Assembly: GCF_007830315.1 (NCBI RefSeq)
Contig: NZ_VLKJ01000002.1
Location: 1 to 64,000, forward strand
Source of the DNA: Novosphingobium taihuense
Lineage (GTDB): Bacteria > Pseudomonadota > Alphaproteobacteria > Sphingomonadales > Sphingomonadaceae
Direction of reading: 5' to 3'
Length of the DNA stretch: 64,000 nucleotides
Both the position numbers and the translations under genes were made by a program. This document shows, piece after piece, positions 17,070-25,482 of the stretch (positions within the stretch are counted from its first letter, which is position 1; each line of letters starts with the position of its first letter). The notes under the pieces are model-generated. The model had not been told where the DNA came from, made no database searches, and saw nothing but the letters and a program-made list of their open reading frames with translations.

Positions 17070-18221
17070 ATGGCCATGATCCCTGGAACGTCAGTGCGAC
17101 ACGACCTGTCCGCCTTCCCGACGCTGGCCGGCCTGAAGGTGCCGCGCACCACCCGCACGCTGGGGCGGATGATCGCGGTGGCCATTCCGCTGCTGCTGAT
17201 CCTGCTCTTCGCAGTGAAGTGGGTCCAGACAGCGCCCGGCCGGGGCGAGGTCATCGCGCTCAACCCCGAGGACCGCGTGCAGCAGGTGACCGCACTGGTG
17301 CCGGGCAGGGTCGAGCGCTGGTTCGTGGTCGATGGCCAGCAGGTAAAGAAGGGCGATCCGATTGCCCGGATCATCGACAACGATCCCGACCTGCTTGCCA
17401 GCCTTGCTGCCGAGCGCGCGCAGGTAGTAGCGCAGATTGCGGCAGCCGAACAGGCGCTGGCGACGGCGCGACTGGACGTGACGCGCACGTCGCAGCTCTA
17501 TGCCGACGGTCTTGCCGCCCGCCGCGACTACGAAAACACGCAGATCAAGGTGGCCGAGATGGAAGCCAAGCTGGCCGAAGCGCGGGCCAAGCTAAACAAG
17601 GCCAACATCGGGTTGAACCGTCAGTCGGCACAGCTGGTCCGCGCGCCGCGTGACGGGCGCATCCAGCAACTCAACACCGCCGCCGGTGCAACGCTGGTCA
17701 GCGCGGGCGACTGGCTGGCGACGATTGCCCCGGAGCGCCAGCAACGCGTGGTCGAACTTCTGGTCGACGGGCGCGACGTGGCGCTGGTGCGGCGTGGACA
17801 GCCGGTGCGCTTGAACTTCGAGGGCTGGCCCGCAATCCAGTTCAGCGGCTGGCCATCGGTGGCACAAGGCATGTTCGACGGGCGCGTACTGGCAATCGAC
17901 CCCTCGGCGCAGAACACCGGGCTGTTCCGCGTGCTGGTCGAGCCGATGCCGGGCAAGCCTGCCTGGCCGGACGACAACTACGTCCGCCTGGGATCGAAGG
18001 TGCGTGGCTGGATCCAGATGGAGACGGTGACCATCGCCTACGAACTGTGGCGGCAGCTCAATGACTTCCCGCTGGAATTCCCGGTCCCGGTAGATACCGG
18101 CCCACGCAAGGGCACCGCGCTCAAGGCGCTGACCGACAAGGAAGCGACCAAGGGCAAGAGCGGCGGCAAGTCGGACAGCTATGGCGGTGCTGATTACGGC
18201 GGGGGCGAGGAAGAGAAATGA
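17070..18221 (+). CDS. HlyD-family membrane-fusion (adaptor) protein
   Basis: 383 residues. A single membrane helix at about 33-51, then ALVPGRVERWFVVDGQQVKKGDPI (lipoyl half), a coiled-coil hairpin at about 110-190 rich in Ala/Glu/Arg, QLVRAPRDGRIQQLNTAAGA (second lipoyl half) and a beta-barrel. Ends in a glycine-rich hydrophilic tail SYGGADYGGGEEEK. It would link the inner-membrane ABC-like protein encoded just upstream with the TolC-like protein encoded next, with which it overlaps by 4 bases. Confidence 0.88.
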   Translation: MAMIPGTSVRHDLSAFPTLAGLKVPRTTRTLGRMIAVAIPLLLILLFAVKWVQTAPGRGEVIALNPEDRVQQVTALVPGRVERWFVVDGQQVKKGDPIARIIDNDPDLLASLAAERAQVVAQIAAAEQALATARLDVTRTSQLYADGLAARRDYENTQIKVAEMEAKLAEARAKLNKANIGLNRQSAQLVRAPRDGRIQQLNTAAGATLVSAGDWLATIAPERQQRVVELLVDGRDVALVRRGQPVRLNFEGWPAIQFSGWPSVAQGMFDGRVLAIDPSAQNTGLFRVLVEPMPGKPAWPDDNYVRLGSKVRGWIQMETVTIAYELWRQLNDFPLEFPVPVDTGPRKGTALKALTDKEATKGKSGGKSDSYGGADYGGGEEEK

Positions 18222-19621
18222 TCTTCCGGATCGTGGCCGCGATCCTCGCCTTCCTGTCGCTTGCGGCTCCGGCAGCGGCGCAGGCAGTCAAGGAGGGCGA
18301 GCTGTCCTTGCGCGAGGTGTTGCAATCCTCGGCCACGCACGCGCCGCAGATCCTCGAGGCGATGGCGCGGCAGCGGCAGGCCGATGCCCGTGCGCTAAGT
18401 GCCGAAGGACAGTTCGACCTTGTGTTCAATGCCGAGGCCATGGCGCGACCGCTGGGCTACTACAACGGATCGACGGCGGAAGTTTCGGCCTATCGTCCGC
18501 TGCAGAACAACGGCGGACAGGTCTATGGCGGCTATCGCAAGTCGTTCGGCGACTTTGCCTCCTACGAGGGCAAGTCGATCACCAACGAGCTGGGCGAGAT
18601 CAAGGCCGGGATGCTGTTCTCGCTCCTGCGCGACCGGGTGATCGACGAACGGCGCGGGCGGCGCGAACTGGCAGGAGCAGACATCGAACTGGCCGAGCTG
18701 GACCGCGATCTGGTCGCCATCGGCGTCCAGCGGCGCGCCATCGAGGCCTATCAGCTGTGGGTGGCTGCGGGCATGCGCGTGCGCATCTATCGCGAGATCT
18801 ACGATCTGGCCAAGGAACGGCAGGCTTCCATCGAACGCCAGATCGAACTGGGCGCCCGCCCCTCGATACTCGGCACCGAGAACCAGCAGAACATCGTCCG
18901 ACGTCAGGCACTTTTGGTGCGCGCAGAACAGGATCTGGAGCTGCAGGCAAATGCGCTTTCGCTGTTCCTGCGCGACGGGCTGGGGCAACCGGTCGTGCCG
19001 TCGGCGGAGCGCCTGCCGCCGAGACTGCGTGACAGCGTCACCCCTCGCCTTGTCGACCAAAGCGCGGCCATCGCAGCGCGACCCGACCTGCAGTCGCTGC
19101 TCACGCGGATCGAGCAGGCGGGCATCCGCGCGCGCCTTGCGGAGAACGACCTGAAGCCGCGTCTGGACGTGCGCGTGGAAGCATCGAAGGACATCGGCGC
19201 GGGATCGCCCGTTCGCACGCCGACCGAGGGGATGGTTGGCCTGCGCTTCTCGGTGCCGCTCGAACAGCGGGCAGCCAAAGGGCGGATTGCCGAGGTGGCG
19301 GCGGAGCAGGATGCCCTTTCGCTGCGGCTGCGCCTTCTGGAGGAACAGATCGGCGTTGAGATTGCCAACCTCCGCACGCAAGTGAAGGGCGCAGAAAAGC
19401 TCGCCGGGCTCGCCACCGCCGAGGCCGCCCTCGCCCGCAAGATGGCCGAAGCCGAGCGCCGCCGCTTCTCCCTCGGCGCAAGCGACTTCCTTGTGGTGAA
19501 CCTGCGCGAAGAATCGCTGGCCGATGCCACCGTGCGCGAGATCGACGCGAACTATCGCCATGCCGCCTCGCAGGCGGAACTCGTTGCCGCTCTGGCCGAC
19601 CGGGAGCAGCTGGGGCTCTAA
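18218..19621 (+). CDS. TolC-like outer-membrane efflux protein
   Basis: 467 residues with a signal peptide (cleavage near AAPAAAQA, residue 22). Two long alpha-helical repeats rich in Ala, Arg and Glu (about 30-230 and 260-460) are typical of TolC family outer-membrane factors, though residues 60-110 (GYYNGSTAEVSAYRPLQNNG) diverge from classical TolC. It would form the outer-membrane channel for the two preceding products. No separate substrate gene (for example an RTX protein) lies next to the unit. Confidence 0.82.
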   Translation: MIFRIVAAILAFLSLAAPAAAQAVKEGELSLREVLQSSATHAPQILEAMARQRQADARALSAEGQFDLVFNAEAMARPLGYYNGSTAEVSAYRPLQNNGGQVYGGYRKSFGDFASYEGKSITNELGEIKAGMLFSLLRDRVIDERRGRRELAGADIELAELDRDLVAIGVQRRAIEAYQLWVAAGMRVRIYREIYDLAKERQASIERQIELGARPSILGTENQQNIVRRQALLVRAEQDLELQANALSLFLRDGLGQPVVPSAERLPPRLRDSVTPRLVDQSAAIAARPDLQSLLTRIEQAGIRARLAENDLKPRLDVRVEASKDIGAGSPVRTPTEGMVGLRFSVPLEQRAAKGRIAEVAAEQDALSLRLRLLEEQIGVEIANLRTQVKGAEKLAGLATAEAALARKMAEAERRRFSLGASDFLVVNLREESLADATVREIDANYRHAASQAELVAALADREQLGL

Positions 19622-19724
19622 AGCATTAAGCCGGTTTTTTCGGCTTCTCGTGGATACTGCGCGGCGGAGGAGGGTTCAGCGTGGATGGGTCGGCGGTTGC
19701 GTCGACCGCTTTGCGGAGTTTTCC

Positions 19725-20510
19725 ATGGCGAGCCTGACCGGTACCAATCTTTCAGACGCACATACCCAGCAGCCAGCCCTTGCGGGCAAGCGCGTAGTCG
19801 TGACTGGCGGAACGACCGGCATTGGACGGGCAATCGCAGTGCTGCTCGCGAGCGAGGGCGCGCAGGTTTTCGTGTGCGGCCGGGACGAGAACCACCTCGC
19901 CGATGCTCTGGCGCGCATCAACGAAGTGGGCCGTGGCGATGGAGTCGCGGTCGATTTGGCCACGCCCGAAGGCATGCGGCGCTTCTGGAGCGCAGCTGAT
20001 GCAGCCTTGGGTGGCGCGCTAGACGTGGCGATCATTAACGCCGCCGTTCCGGCCGGGACCGCGATGGAGGTGAACGAGGAGGAACTGCGCTACCAGCTCG
20101 AGACCGATCTCGTCGCCTACGTGATCGCATCGCGTGAGGCGGCGCGGCGGATGAGTGGAAGCAGCGACACGGGGGGCGACATCGTTCTGATCGGATCGAT
20201 GTCCGCCGTGTCGCGGGGCAAGGGCAGCTCAACCTACGTGGCGGCCAAGTCTGGCGTGCAGGGCTTTGCCGCCGCCTTCCGAGAGGAAATGGCGCCGAAG
20301 AACATCAAGGTAGGCCTGATCGAGCCGGGGCTGACTGGTGCAGACCTCCAGTATCCCGAACATTCGGCGCAAGACCAGCGCGACATGATCAATGACGGGC
20401 AGATGCTGCGCGCCGAGGACATCGCCACGGCGACGTACTTCATGCTCACCCAGCCCCGCCGAACGGCGGTTTCGCTGATACGGGTGGAACCGCGGCTGGA
20501 TCAGCGCTGA
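19725..20510 (+). CDS. Short-chain dehydrogenase/reductase
   Basis: 261 residues from ATG 19725. NAD(P)-binding TGGTTGIGRAIAVLL near residue 30, a NAAV-type NNAG variant (IINAAVPAG), catalytic Ser in LIGSMSAVSRG and Tyr/Lys in STYVAAKSGVQG. Family is classical SDR; substrate unknown. It stands alone after the export unit, 100 bases downstream, and converges with the TonB receptor at 20676-22919. Confidence 0.85.
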   Translation: MASLTGTNLSDAHTQQPALAGKRVVVTGGTTGIGRAIAVLLASEGAQVFVCGRDENHLADALARINEVGRGDGVAVDLATPEGMRRFWSAADAALGGALDVAIINAAVPAGTAMEVNEEELRYQLETDLVAYVIASREAARRMSGSSDTGGDIVLIGSMSAVSRGKGSSTYVAAKSGVQGFAAAFREEMAPKNIKVGLIEPGLTGADLQYPEHSAQDQRDMINDGQMLRAEDIATATYFMLTQPRRTAVSLIRVEPRLDQR

Positions 20511-20593
20511 TGGCATGCGGCCTCTTGCCCCGACTTGGGCCTCGCTTCGCTCAAAGCCTTTTTTTCACGACCTGTTGAGGCATCGAGACAGAA

Positions 20594-20623
20594 AGGCGGG
20601 CGGAGCTATTGCCCCGCCCGCCT
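20594..20623. terminator. GC-rich hairpin between convergent genes
   Basis: AGGCGGGCGG (20594-20603), a 10-base loop and CCGCCCGCCT (20614-20623) make a perfect 10-bp stem between the SDR stop (20510) and the TonB receptor stop (20676). A run of seven Ts lies just before it at 20560-20567. It likely serves as a bidirectional terminator. Confidence 0.65.
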
Positions 20624-20675
20624 GCTGTTTGCCGCCCTGATTCCACGCTGGTCCAGGCTGGCGAGGGAGCCGAGT

Positions 20676-22919
20676 TCAGAACTTGATGCCAGCGCGCACG
20701 CCGTAGGTGCGCGGATCGGCAAGCTGGACTGTGCCATTTGCACCCGAAGCGATGGACGAGACGGTCACGTTGTCTTCCAGGTTCTTCACGAAGAGCTGGA
20801 GATAATAGTTCTTGTCTGGCGCGTTGTAAGTCAGGTTCGCGTCAGTCTTCGAGAAGCCCGGCTGCTTGAGTTGCTGGACGTTGGCAAGGCCCGCCAACTG
20901 GTAGCTGGTGCTGATGCGCGTGCGAATCTGCGCATCGATGGTGCCAGCGCTACCGATATCAAAGGTGTGGACGTAGTTGAGGTTGACCGTCCAGCGCGGC
21001 GAACGGTCCAGGTCGAGACCCTTCCAGTCACGCTCGACGGTAGCTCCGCTGATGATCAGGTTCGGCTTGAAGTTGCCATAGCGGGCATTGAGCCATGCCA
21101 CGGCAACGTCGAAGTGATCGTTGTCGCCAGCCTGGATATTGCTTTCGAGTTCGATGCCGTCGACCTTGGCAGTCGCCGCATTGGTCGTGACCTGGCACTG
21201 GCCGCCTGCAGGAGTGCACGTGGCGACCTGGCTGACCTGCAGGTTCTTGTAATCGTAGTGGAAGCCCGAGAGGTTGAGACGGACACCGCCGCCGAGACGC
21301 GTCTTCAGACCGGCTTCGTACGAGGTCAGCGTTTCTGGCTCGTAGTAGAGCGCGCCGAGCGTGCGGTTCTGGTTGCACGAAGCGTTCTCTGCAGTGTTGC
21401 AACCGTCGTTGAAGCCGCCTGCCTTGTAGCCGGTCGAGACGGTGGCGTAGAGCAGCGTCGTGGCGTTCACGTCATAGTCGAGGCCGAGACGCCAGGTGGT
21501 CTTGCTGAACGAACGCGCGGCGTTGTTGTTGGCCTTGGTATCGGTCGGCAGGTTGCAGGCCACGGTCGAGCAGGTGACGGTGTTGCCGATGCGCGACTTG
21601 TCATCGTGCGAATAGCGGATACCGGCTGTGAAACGCAGCGAATCCTGCAGGCTGTAGGTGGCCTGCGCGAACCCGGCATATGACTTCGCCTTGGTCGGAT
21701 CCTGCGGGAACCCGAAGACGTAGCCCGGCGCGTTGGGGGTCGGGTTGAGCAGGCCGAGCAGGTAGAAGCCGATACCCGACTTCTCCTCGAAGTAGTAGCC
21801 GCCGATCTGGGCCTTCAATGGACCATCGCCATTGGTGGCGAGGCGCAGTTCATGGCTCTGCTGCCAGTATTCGCCATCAAACCGGGTAGCAATGGCACGG
21901 GCACCGAGGCCACGGATGTTGATGCCATCTTCGTGGCGTTCGAATTCGCGGTAGGAGCCGAGGTAGTTCACCGTGACCGGGCCGAGGTCGTAGCTGAAGT
22001 CAGCCATCACGCCCCAGGTCTTGTTATTGCGATCAGTGCCGAAATTGGCAGGCACGTTGAGCGTGCGCAGCTCGCTCGAGGAACGGTCACCGCCGATGTA
22101 GGTCGGATTGACGAAGTTGGTGGTGACGTTCGAGTAGACGTTGCTGAGTGGCAGGGCGTTGACGGTCGTGCCATCGATGTTGGAATAGTCAGCACGGACG
22201 ACGAGTTCGCCGCTACCCAGGTCAAAGAGGGCCGAGCCGCGAAGCGACAGGTTTTCCTTGAACGGGCTGAGGCGTGAGGTGAACCCCGTGCCCGCCTTGA
22301 GATAACTGTCACGGCGATCATAGTTGACCGCGCCGCGCAGCGCGATCTTCTCGCTGACCGGGACGTTGATCACGCCAGTGGCCTGGAACGTGTTGTAGTT
22401 GCCATAATTGAGGTCGACCGATCCTTCGAACTTGTCGAGCTTCGGCTTGGCAGAGATCACGTTGACCACGCCTGCCGTGGTGTTGCGACCATAGAGCGTA
22501 CCCTGCGGGCCGCGCAGCACTTCGACGCGGCCGATGTCGAAGAATGAGACTTCCTGAACCTGCGGGCGGGCAATGTAGATTCCGTCAAGCATGAATGCAG
22601 CGGAAGGATCACCCTTTTCGGTGCCGTCAGTGCTGGTCACGCCCCGGATGGTGATCTGCAGGCCGTTGGCACGGTCGATAGAAAGGTTGGGGACGGTTTC
22701 GGCCAGGGCGGTCGGGTTGGTGATGCCTTGGCTGACGAGGGCCGTACCTGCCACTGCAGTGAGCGCCACAGGCGTCTTGGAAGCAAGTGACTCGGTACGA
22801 TTGGCGGTAACGATGATGTCGCCGCTGTCCACGGGCTGTTCGGCCGCTTCCTGTGCAAAGGTCGATGTTGCAGACAGGGCCAGAACCGAGGCCAGGCAGG
22901 TGAGTTGCAGTTTTCTCAT
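20676..22919 (-). CDS. TonB-dependent outer-membrane receptor
   Basis: 747 residues from ATG 22919 (MRKLQLTCLASVLALSA, signal peptide ending TFA-QE). An upstream in-frame start would add 23 non-signal residues. Plug motifs: GDIIVTANRTES, QITIRGVTSTD, LDGIYIARPQVQEV, VEVLRGPQGTLYGRNTTAGVVN. The barrel ends RAGIKF. Cysteine pairs appear in external-loop regions (CNTAENASCNQN, CTPAGGQC). Ligand unknown. The upstream region carries strong palindromes, suggesting regulated expression. Confidence 0.93.
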   Translation of the reverse strand: MRKLQLTCLASVLALSATSTFAQEAAEQPVDSGDIIVTANRTESLASKTPVALTAVAGTALVSQGITNPTALAETVPNLSIDRANGLQITIRGVTSTDGTEKGDPSAAFMLDGIYIARPQVQEVSFFDIGRVEVLRGPQGTLYGRNTTAGVVNVISAKPKLDKFEGSVDLNYGNYNTFQATGVINVPVSEKIALRGAVNYDRRDSYLKAGTGFTSRLSPFKENLSLRGSALFDLGSGELVVRADYSNIDGTTVNALPLSNVYSNVTTNFVNPTYIGGDRSSSELRTLNVPANFGTDRNNKTWGVMADFSYDLGPVTVNYLGSYREFERHEDGINIRGLGARAIATRFDGEYWQQSHELRLATNGDGPLKAQIGGYYFEEKSGIGFYLLGLLNPTPNAPGYVFGFPQDPTKAKSYAGFAQATYSLQDSLRFTAGIRYSHDDKSRIGNTVTCSTVACNLPTDTKANNNAARSFSKTTWRLGLDYDVNATTLLYATVSTGYKAGGFNDGCNTAENASCNQNRTLGALYYEPETLTSYEAGLKTRLGGGVRLNLSGFHYDYKNLQVSQVATCTPAGGQCQVTTNAATAKVDGIELESNIQAGDNDHFDVAVAWLNARYGNFKPNLIISGATVERDWKGLDLDRSPRWTVNLNYVHTFDIGSAGTIDAQIRTRISTSYQLAGLANVQQLKQPGFSKTDANLTYNAPDKNYYLQLFVKNLEDNVTVSSIASGANGTVQLADPRTYGVRAGIKF

Positions 22920-23053
22920 TGGTATCCTCCCACAAAGCAGATGCTGCCGCGAGACATCGCTGTCATGCGAGGGGGATCCAGCCTCCATTCCGGACGATCT
23001 GCTTCAGGCCTCCCCTCGCGTTGCAGTGTGTATGCACGCGAACGTTATGGGCC

Positions 23054-23115
23054 TTGCCTTGCATACCGACTTTGACAGCGCAAGGCAAAAATGCACAGAT
23101 CGATACATATCGATC
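23054..23115. promoter_or_regulatory. Two inverted repeats upstream of the TonB receptor
   Basis: TTGCCTTGC (23054-23062) pairs with GCAAGGCAA (23080-23088) across 17 bases, and GATCGATA-CA-TATCGATC (23098-23115) is a perfect 8-2-8 palindrome. A further TATCGATA is at 23131-23138. They lie 135-195 bases upstream of the receptor start in a 245-base region otherwise without genes. Likely operator sites or mRNA leader structure. Confidence 0.45.
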
Positions 23116-23164
23116 CTGCGCATGCTAACCTATCGATACTTTGGCTTTGTGCATGCAACTAAGG

Positions 23165-23845
23165 TCAGTAAGATTTCTTCTCGACCTGACGAGCAAAGCC
23201 TTCGAGAGCGCTTGAGGCATTGAACATGTGCGCGCGCATCAGCTTGGCCGCTTCCTCGCCATCACCGCGCATCACAGCCTCGACAAGTTCGCCATGTTCG
23301 TGCCGCGACCGCTCGGGCCGTCCGCTCTTGCGCAGCTGTGCGCGACGGAAGGCAGCCATGCGTTCCCGCAGAGCCTTTGCTTGCTCGACGATATAGGCAT
23401 TGTGCGTGCCTTGGTAGATCGCATCGTGAAAGCGCCAGTTGAGCCGATCGTATTCATCGACATCACCACGCGCGACGGCGAATGCAGAATCCTCATGAAT
23501 TTGCCGCAAAGCGCTGCGCTCAACCGGCGTCATGCGCCATGCTGCAAGGCGAATGCACATCGCTTCGATCTCGGCTGACAGCTCGAACATCTCGAATATG
23601 CGCTCAGCGGTCATTTCTGCGACGACCGCGCCGCGGCGAGGCCGCATTTCGACAAGGCCGGACGCCGCCAACTGGCGCAGCGCTTCTCGCACCGGCGTCC
23701 GAGAAGCGCCGAAGCGATCTCCAAGCAACTGTTCGTCCAGCTGTGCCCCGGGGAGAAGCGCCCCAGTCGTGATCTCGTCAGCCAGGGCCAGCCTGATGCG
23801 ATCGGATAGCAGCATGGCAGGGCCCACGTCAGGTTCGGATTTCAT
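23165..23845 (-). CDS. matR: GntR-family (FadR/FCD) regulator, probable malonate regulator MatR
   Basis: 226 residues. Winged-helix at about 15-80: LADEITTGALLPGAQLDEQLL, ASRTPVREALRQLAASGLVE, RRGAVVAE. The C-terminal FCD ligand domain (about 90-215) has metal-binding candidate residues in ...EYDRLNWRFHDAIYQGTHN and RSRHEHGELVEAVMRGD. It is divergent from matB/matC, the arrangement of malonate utilisation loci, so it probably represses them and responds to malonate or malonyl-CoA. Name by context, not by alignment. Confidence 0.75.
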   Translation of the reverse strand: MKSEPDVGPAMLLSDRIRLALADEITTGALLPGAQLDEQLLGDRFGASRTPVREALRQLAASGLVEMRPRRGAVVAEMTAERIFEMFELSAEIEAMCIRLAAWRMTPVERSALRQIHEDSAFAVARGDVDEYDRLNWRFHDAIYQGTHNAYIVEQAKALRERMAAFRRAQLRKSGRPERSRHEHGELVEAVMRGDGEEAAKLMRAHMFNASSALEGFARQVEKKSY

Positions 23846-23862
23846 GTTGATGCATGCTCGAT

Positions 23863-23893
23863 AATGTGATTATTGGAATATTGCATACACATT
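23863..23893. promoter_or_regulatory. Candidate operator between matR and matB
   Basis: AATGTG (23863-23868) and CACATT (23888-23893) form an inverted repeat around an AT-rich centre that contains TTGCATACA (23881-23889). This resembles the TTGTATACAA-like sites bound by FCD-type GntR regulators. It lies in the 94-base gap between the divergent starts. Confidence 0.4.
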
Positions 23894-23939
23894 GGCTGCA
23901 AACAACCTTATCCGGCAAGATGCCTCAAGGACTTTACTG

Positions 23940-25472
23940 TTGTCCCAATCCGCTGCTCAGGACGTTCTGTCCCTCTTCCTTGCCAATTGCACCAGCAACC
24001 CGGACGCGCCGTTCCTGATCTCGCCTGACGGAGCTGCCCTGAGCTATGCTGCAGCACGCGGGAAGTCTGCCCGACTGGCGCATGCCTTCCGCGCGGCAGG
24101 CGTCAAGCCTGGTGACCGCGTGGCGATACAGGTGGAGAAATCACAGACCGCGTTGCTGACCTGGCTGGCGGCACTTCAGGCAGGCGCGGTCTATCTGCCG
24201 CTGAACACGGGCTACACCGTGGGCGAGTTGCGCTATTTCCTGGGCGATGCAAAGCCTGCGCTGGTGCTCTGCCGGACAGAGGACGAAGCGGCAATGGCAG
24301 CGCTGTGCAGCGACCTGGGCGTTCCCGCCCTGCTGACGCTCGATGCGGCGGGCACCGCCGGATCGCTGGTCGATGCCGCTGTGGGGCAACCGGACACTTT
24401 CGATGCGGTGCCGGTTGAAGCCGGCGATCTTGCGGCGATCCTCTACACCTCCGGCACTACCGGTCGCTCGAAAGGGGCCATGCTGAGCCATGCAAACCTC
24501 ACCTCCAATGCGCTGACGCTGCTCGATTACTGGCGCTTCACCAGCGCAGACCGGCTACTCCATGCCCTGCCTATCTTTCACACGCATGGCCTGTTTGTTG
24601 CCACCAACCTGACGATTGCCGCAGGCTCTGCGATGATCTTCGTCGAACGGTTCGATGCCGGTGAACTGGTCAGGCTCATGCCCCAGGCCTCGGTGCTGAT
24701 GGGCGTGCCGACATTCTATTCCCGCCTGCTCGCCCAGCCCGGTTTCACGCGCGAACTTGCGCAGGGGATGCGCCTGTTCATCTCGGGCTCGGCACCGCTC
24801 TCGGCCGAAGTGCACAAGGATTTCAGCACCTTGACCGGCCATGCCATTCTTGAACGCTATGGCATGACCGAAACCAACATGAATACCTCGAACCCTTATG
24901 AGGGCACGCGCAAGCCGGGCAGCGTCGGGTACCCGTTGCCGGGCGTGGCCTTGCGCATTGCCGATCCGGAAAGCGGGACGGCGCTGGCTCAGGGCGAGAT
25001 CGGAGTGATCGAAGTCAAGGGCCCCAATGTCTTTGGGGGCTACTGGCAGATGCCCGAAAAAACCGCCGAGGAATTCCGGGCAGACGGTTACTTCATCACC
25101 GGGGACCTCGGATTCATCGATGCGGATGGCTACGTCCATATCGTCGGGCGGGCCAAGGACCTGATCATTGCAGGGGGCTTCAACATCTACCCCGCCGAAG
25201 TCGAAGCCGCGCTGGACGAGATTCCCGGCATTGCCGAGAGCGCAGTGATCGGCGTGCCCCATGCAGATTTGGGCGAAGCCGTCGTCGCGGTAGTGAAGGC
25301 GACAGATCCTGCACTGGATCAAACGGCCGTGACCAGCGCCCTTGCCGACCGCCTCGCCCGTTTCAAGCAACCGCGCGCGGTGGTGTTCGTGGACGAACTG
25401 CCGCGCAACACGATGGGCAAGGTGCAGAAGGCGTTGCTGCGCGAGGCTCACGCGGGCCTTTTCGCGGGTTGA
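23940..25472 (+). CDS. matB: Malonyl-CoA synthetase
   Basis: 510 residues from TTG 23940, preceded by AAGGA at 23927-23931; a TTG at 23892 would overlap the presumed operator. ANL-family adenylating enzyme: ILYTSGTTGRSKG (P-loop), FHTHGLFVATN, RYGMTETNM (with NTSNPYEGTRKPG after it, characteristic of MatB), and catalytic lysine in NTMGKVQK. It activates malonate (possibly methylmalonate) to the CoA thioester with ATP in the cytosol. Followed 10 bases later by the MatC transporter gene, forming a malonate uptake and activation operon. Confidence 0.87.
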   Translation: MSQSAAQDVLSLFLANCTSNPDAPFLISPDGAALSYAAARGKSARLAHAFRAAGVKPGDRVAIQVEKSQTALLTWLAALQAGAVYLPLNTGYTVGELRYFLGDAKPALVLCRTEDEAAMAALCSDLGVPALLTLDAAGTAGSLVDAAVGQPDTFDAVPVEAGDLAAILYTSGTTGRSKGAMLSHANLTSNALTLLDYWRFTSADRLLHALPIFHTHGLFVATNLTIAAGSAMIFVERFDAGELVRLMPQASVLMGVPTFYSRLLAQPGFTRELAQGMRLFISGSAPLSAEVHKDFSTLTGHAILERYGMTETNMNTSNPYEGTRKPGSVGYPLPGVALRIADPESGTALAQGEIGVIEVKGPNVFGGYWQMPEKTAEEFRADGYFITGDLGFIDADGYVHIVGRAKDLIIAGGFNIYPAEVEAALDEIPGIAESAVIGVPHADLGEAVVAVVKATDPALDQTAVTSALADRLARFKQPRAVVFVDELPRNTMGKVQKALLREAHAGLFAG

Positions 25473-25482
25473 GCGTAGCGCG

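Noticed and set aside
20560..20567. T-run after the SDR as terminator
   Set aside because: The T-run lies before, not after, the GC-rich hairpin on the plus strand and no stem directly precedes it.
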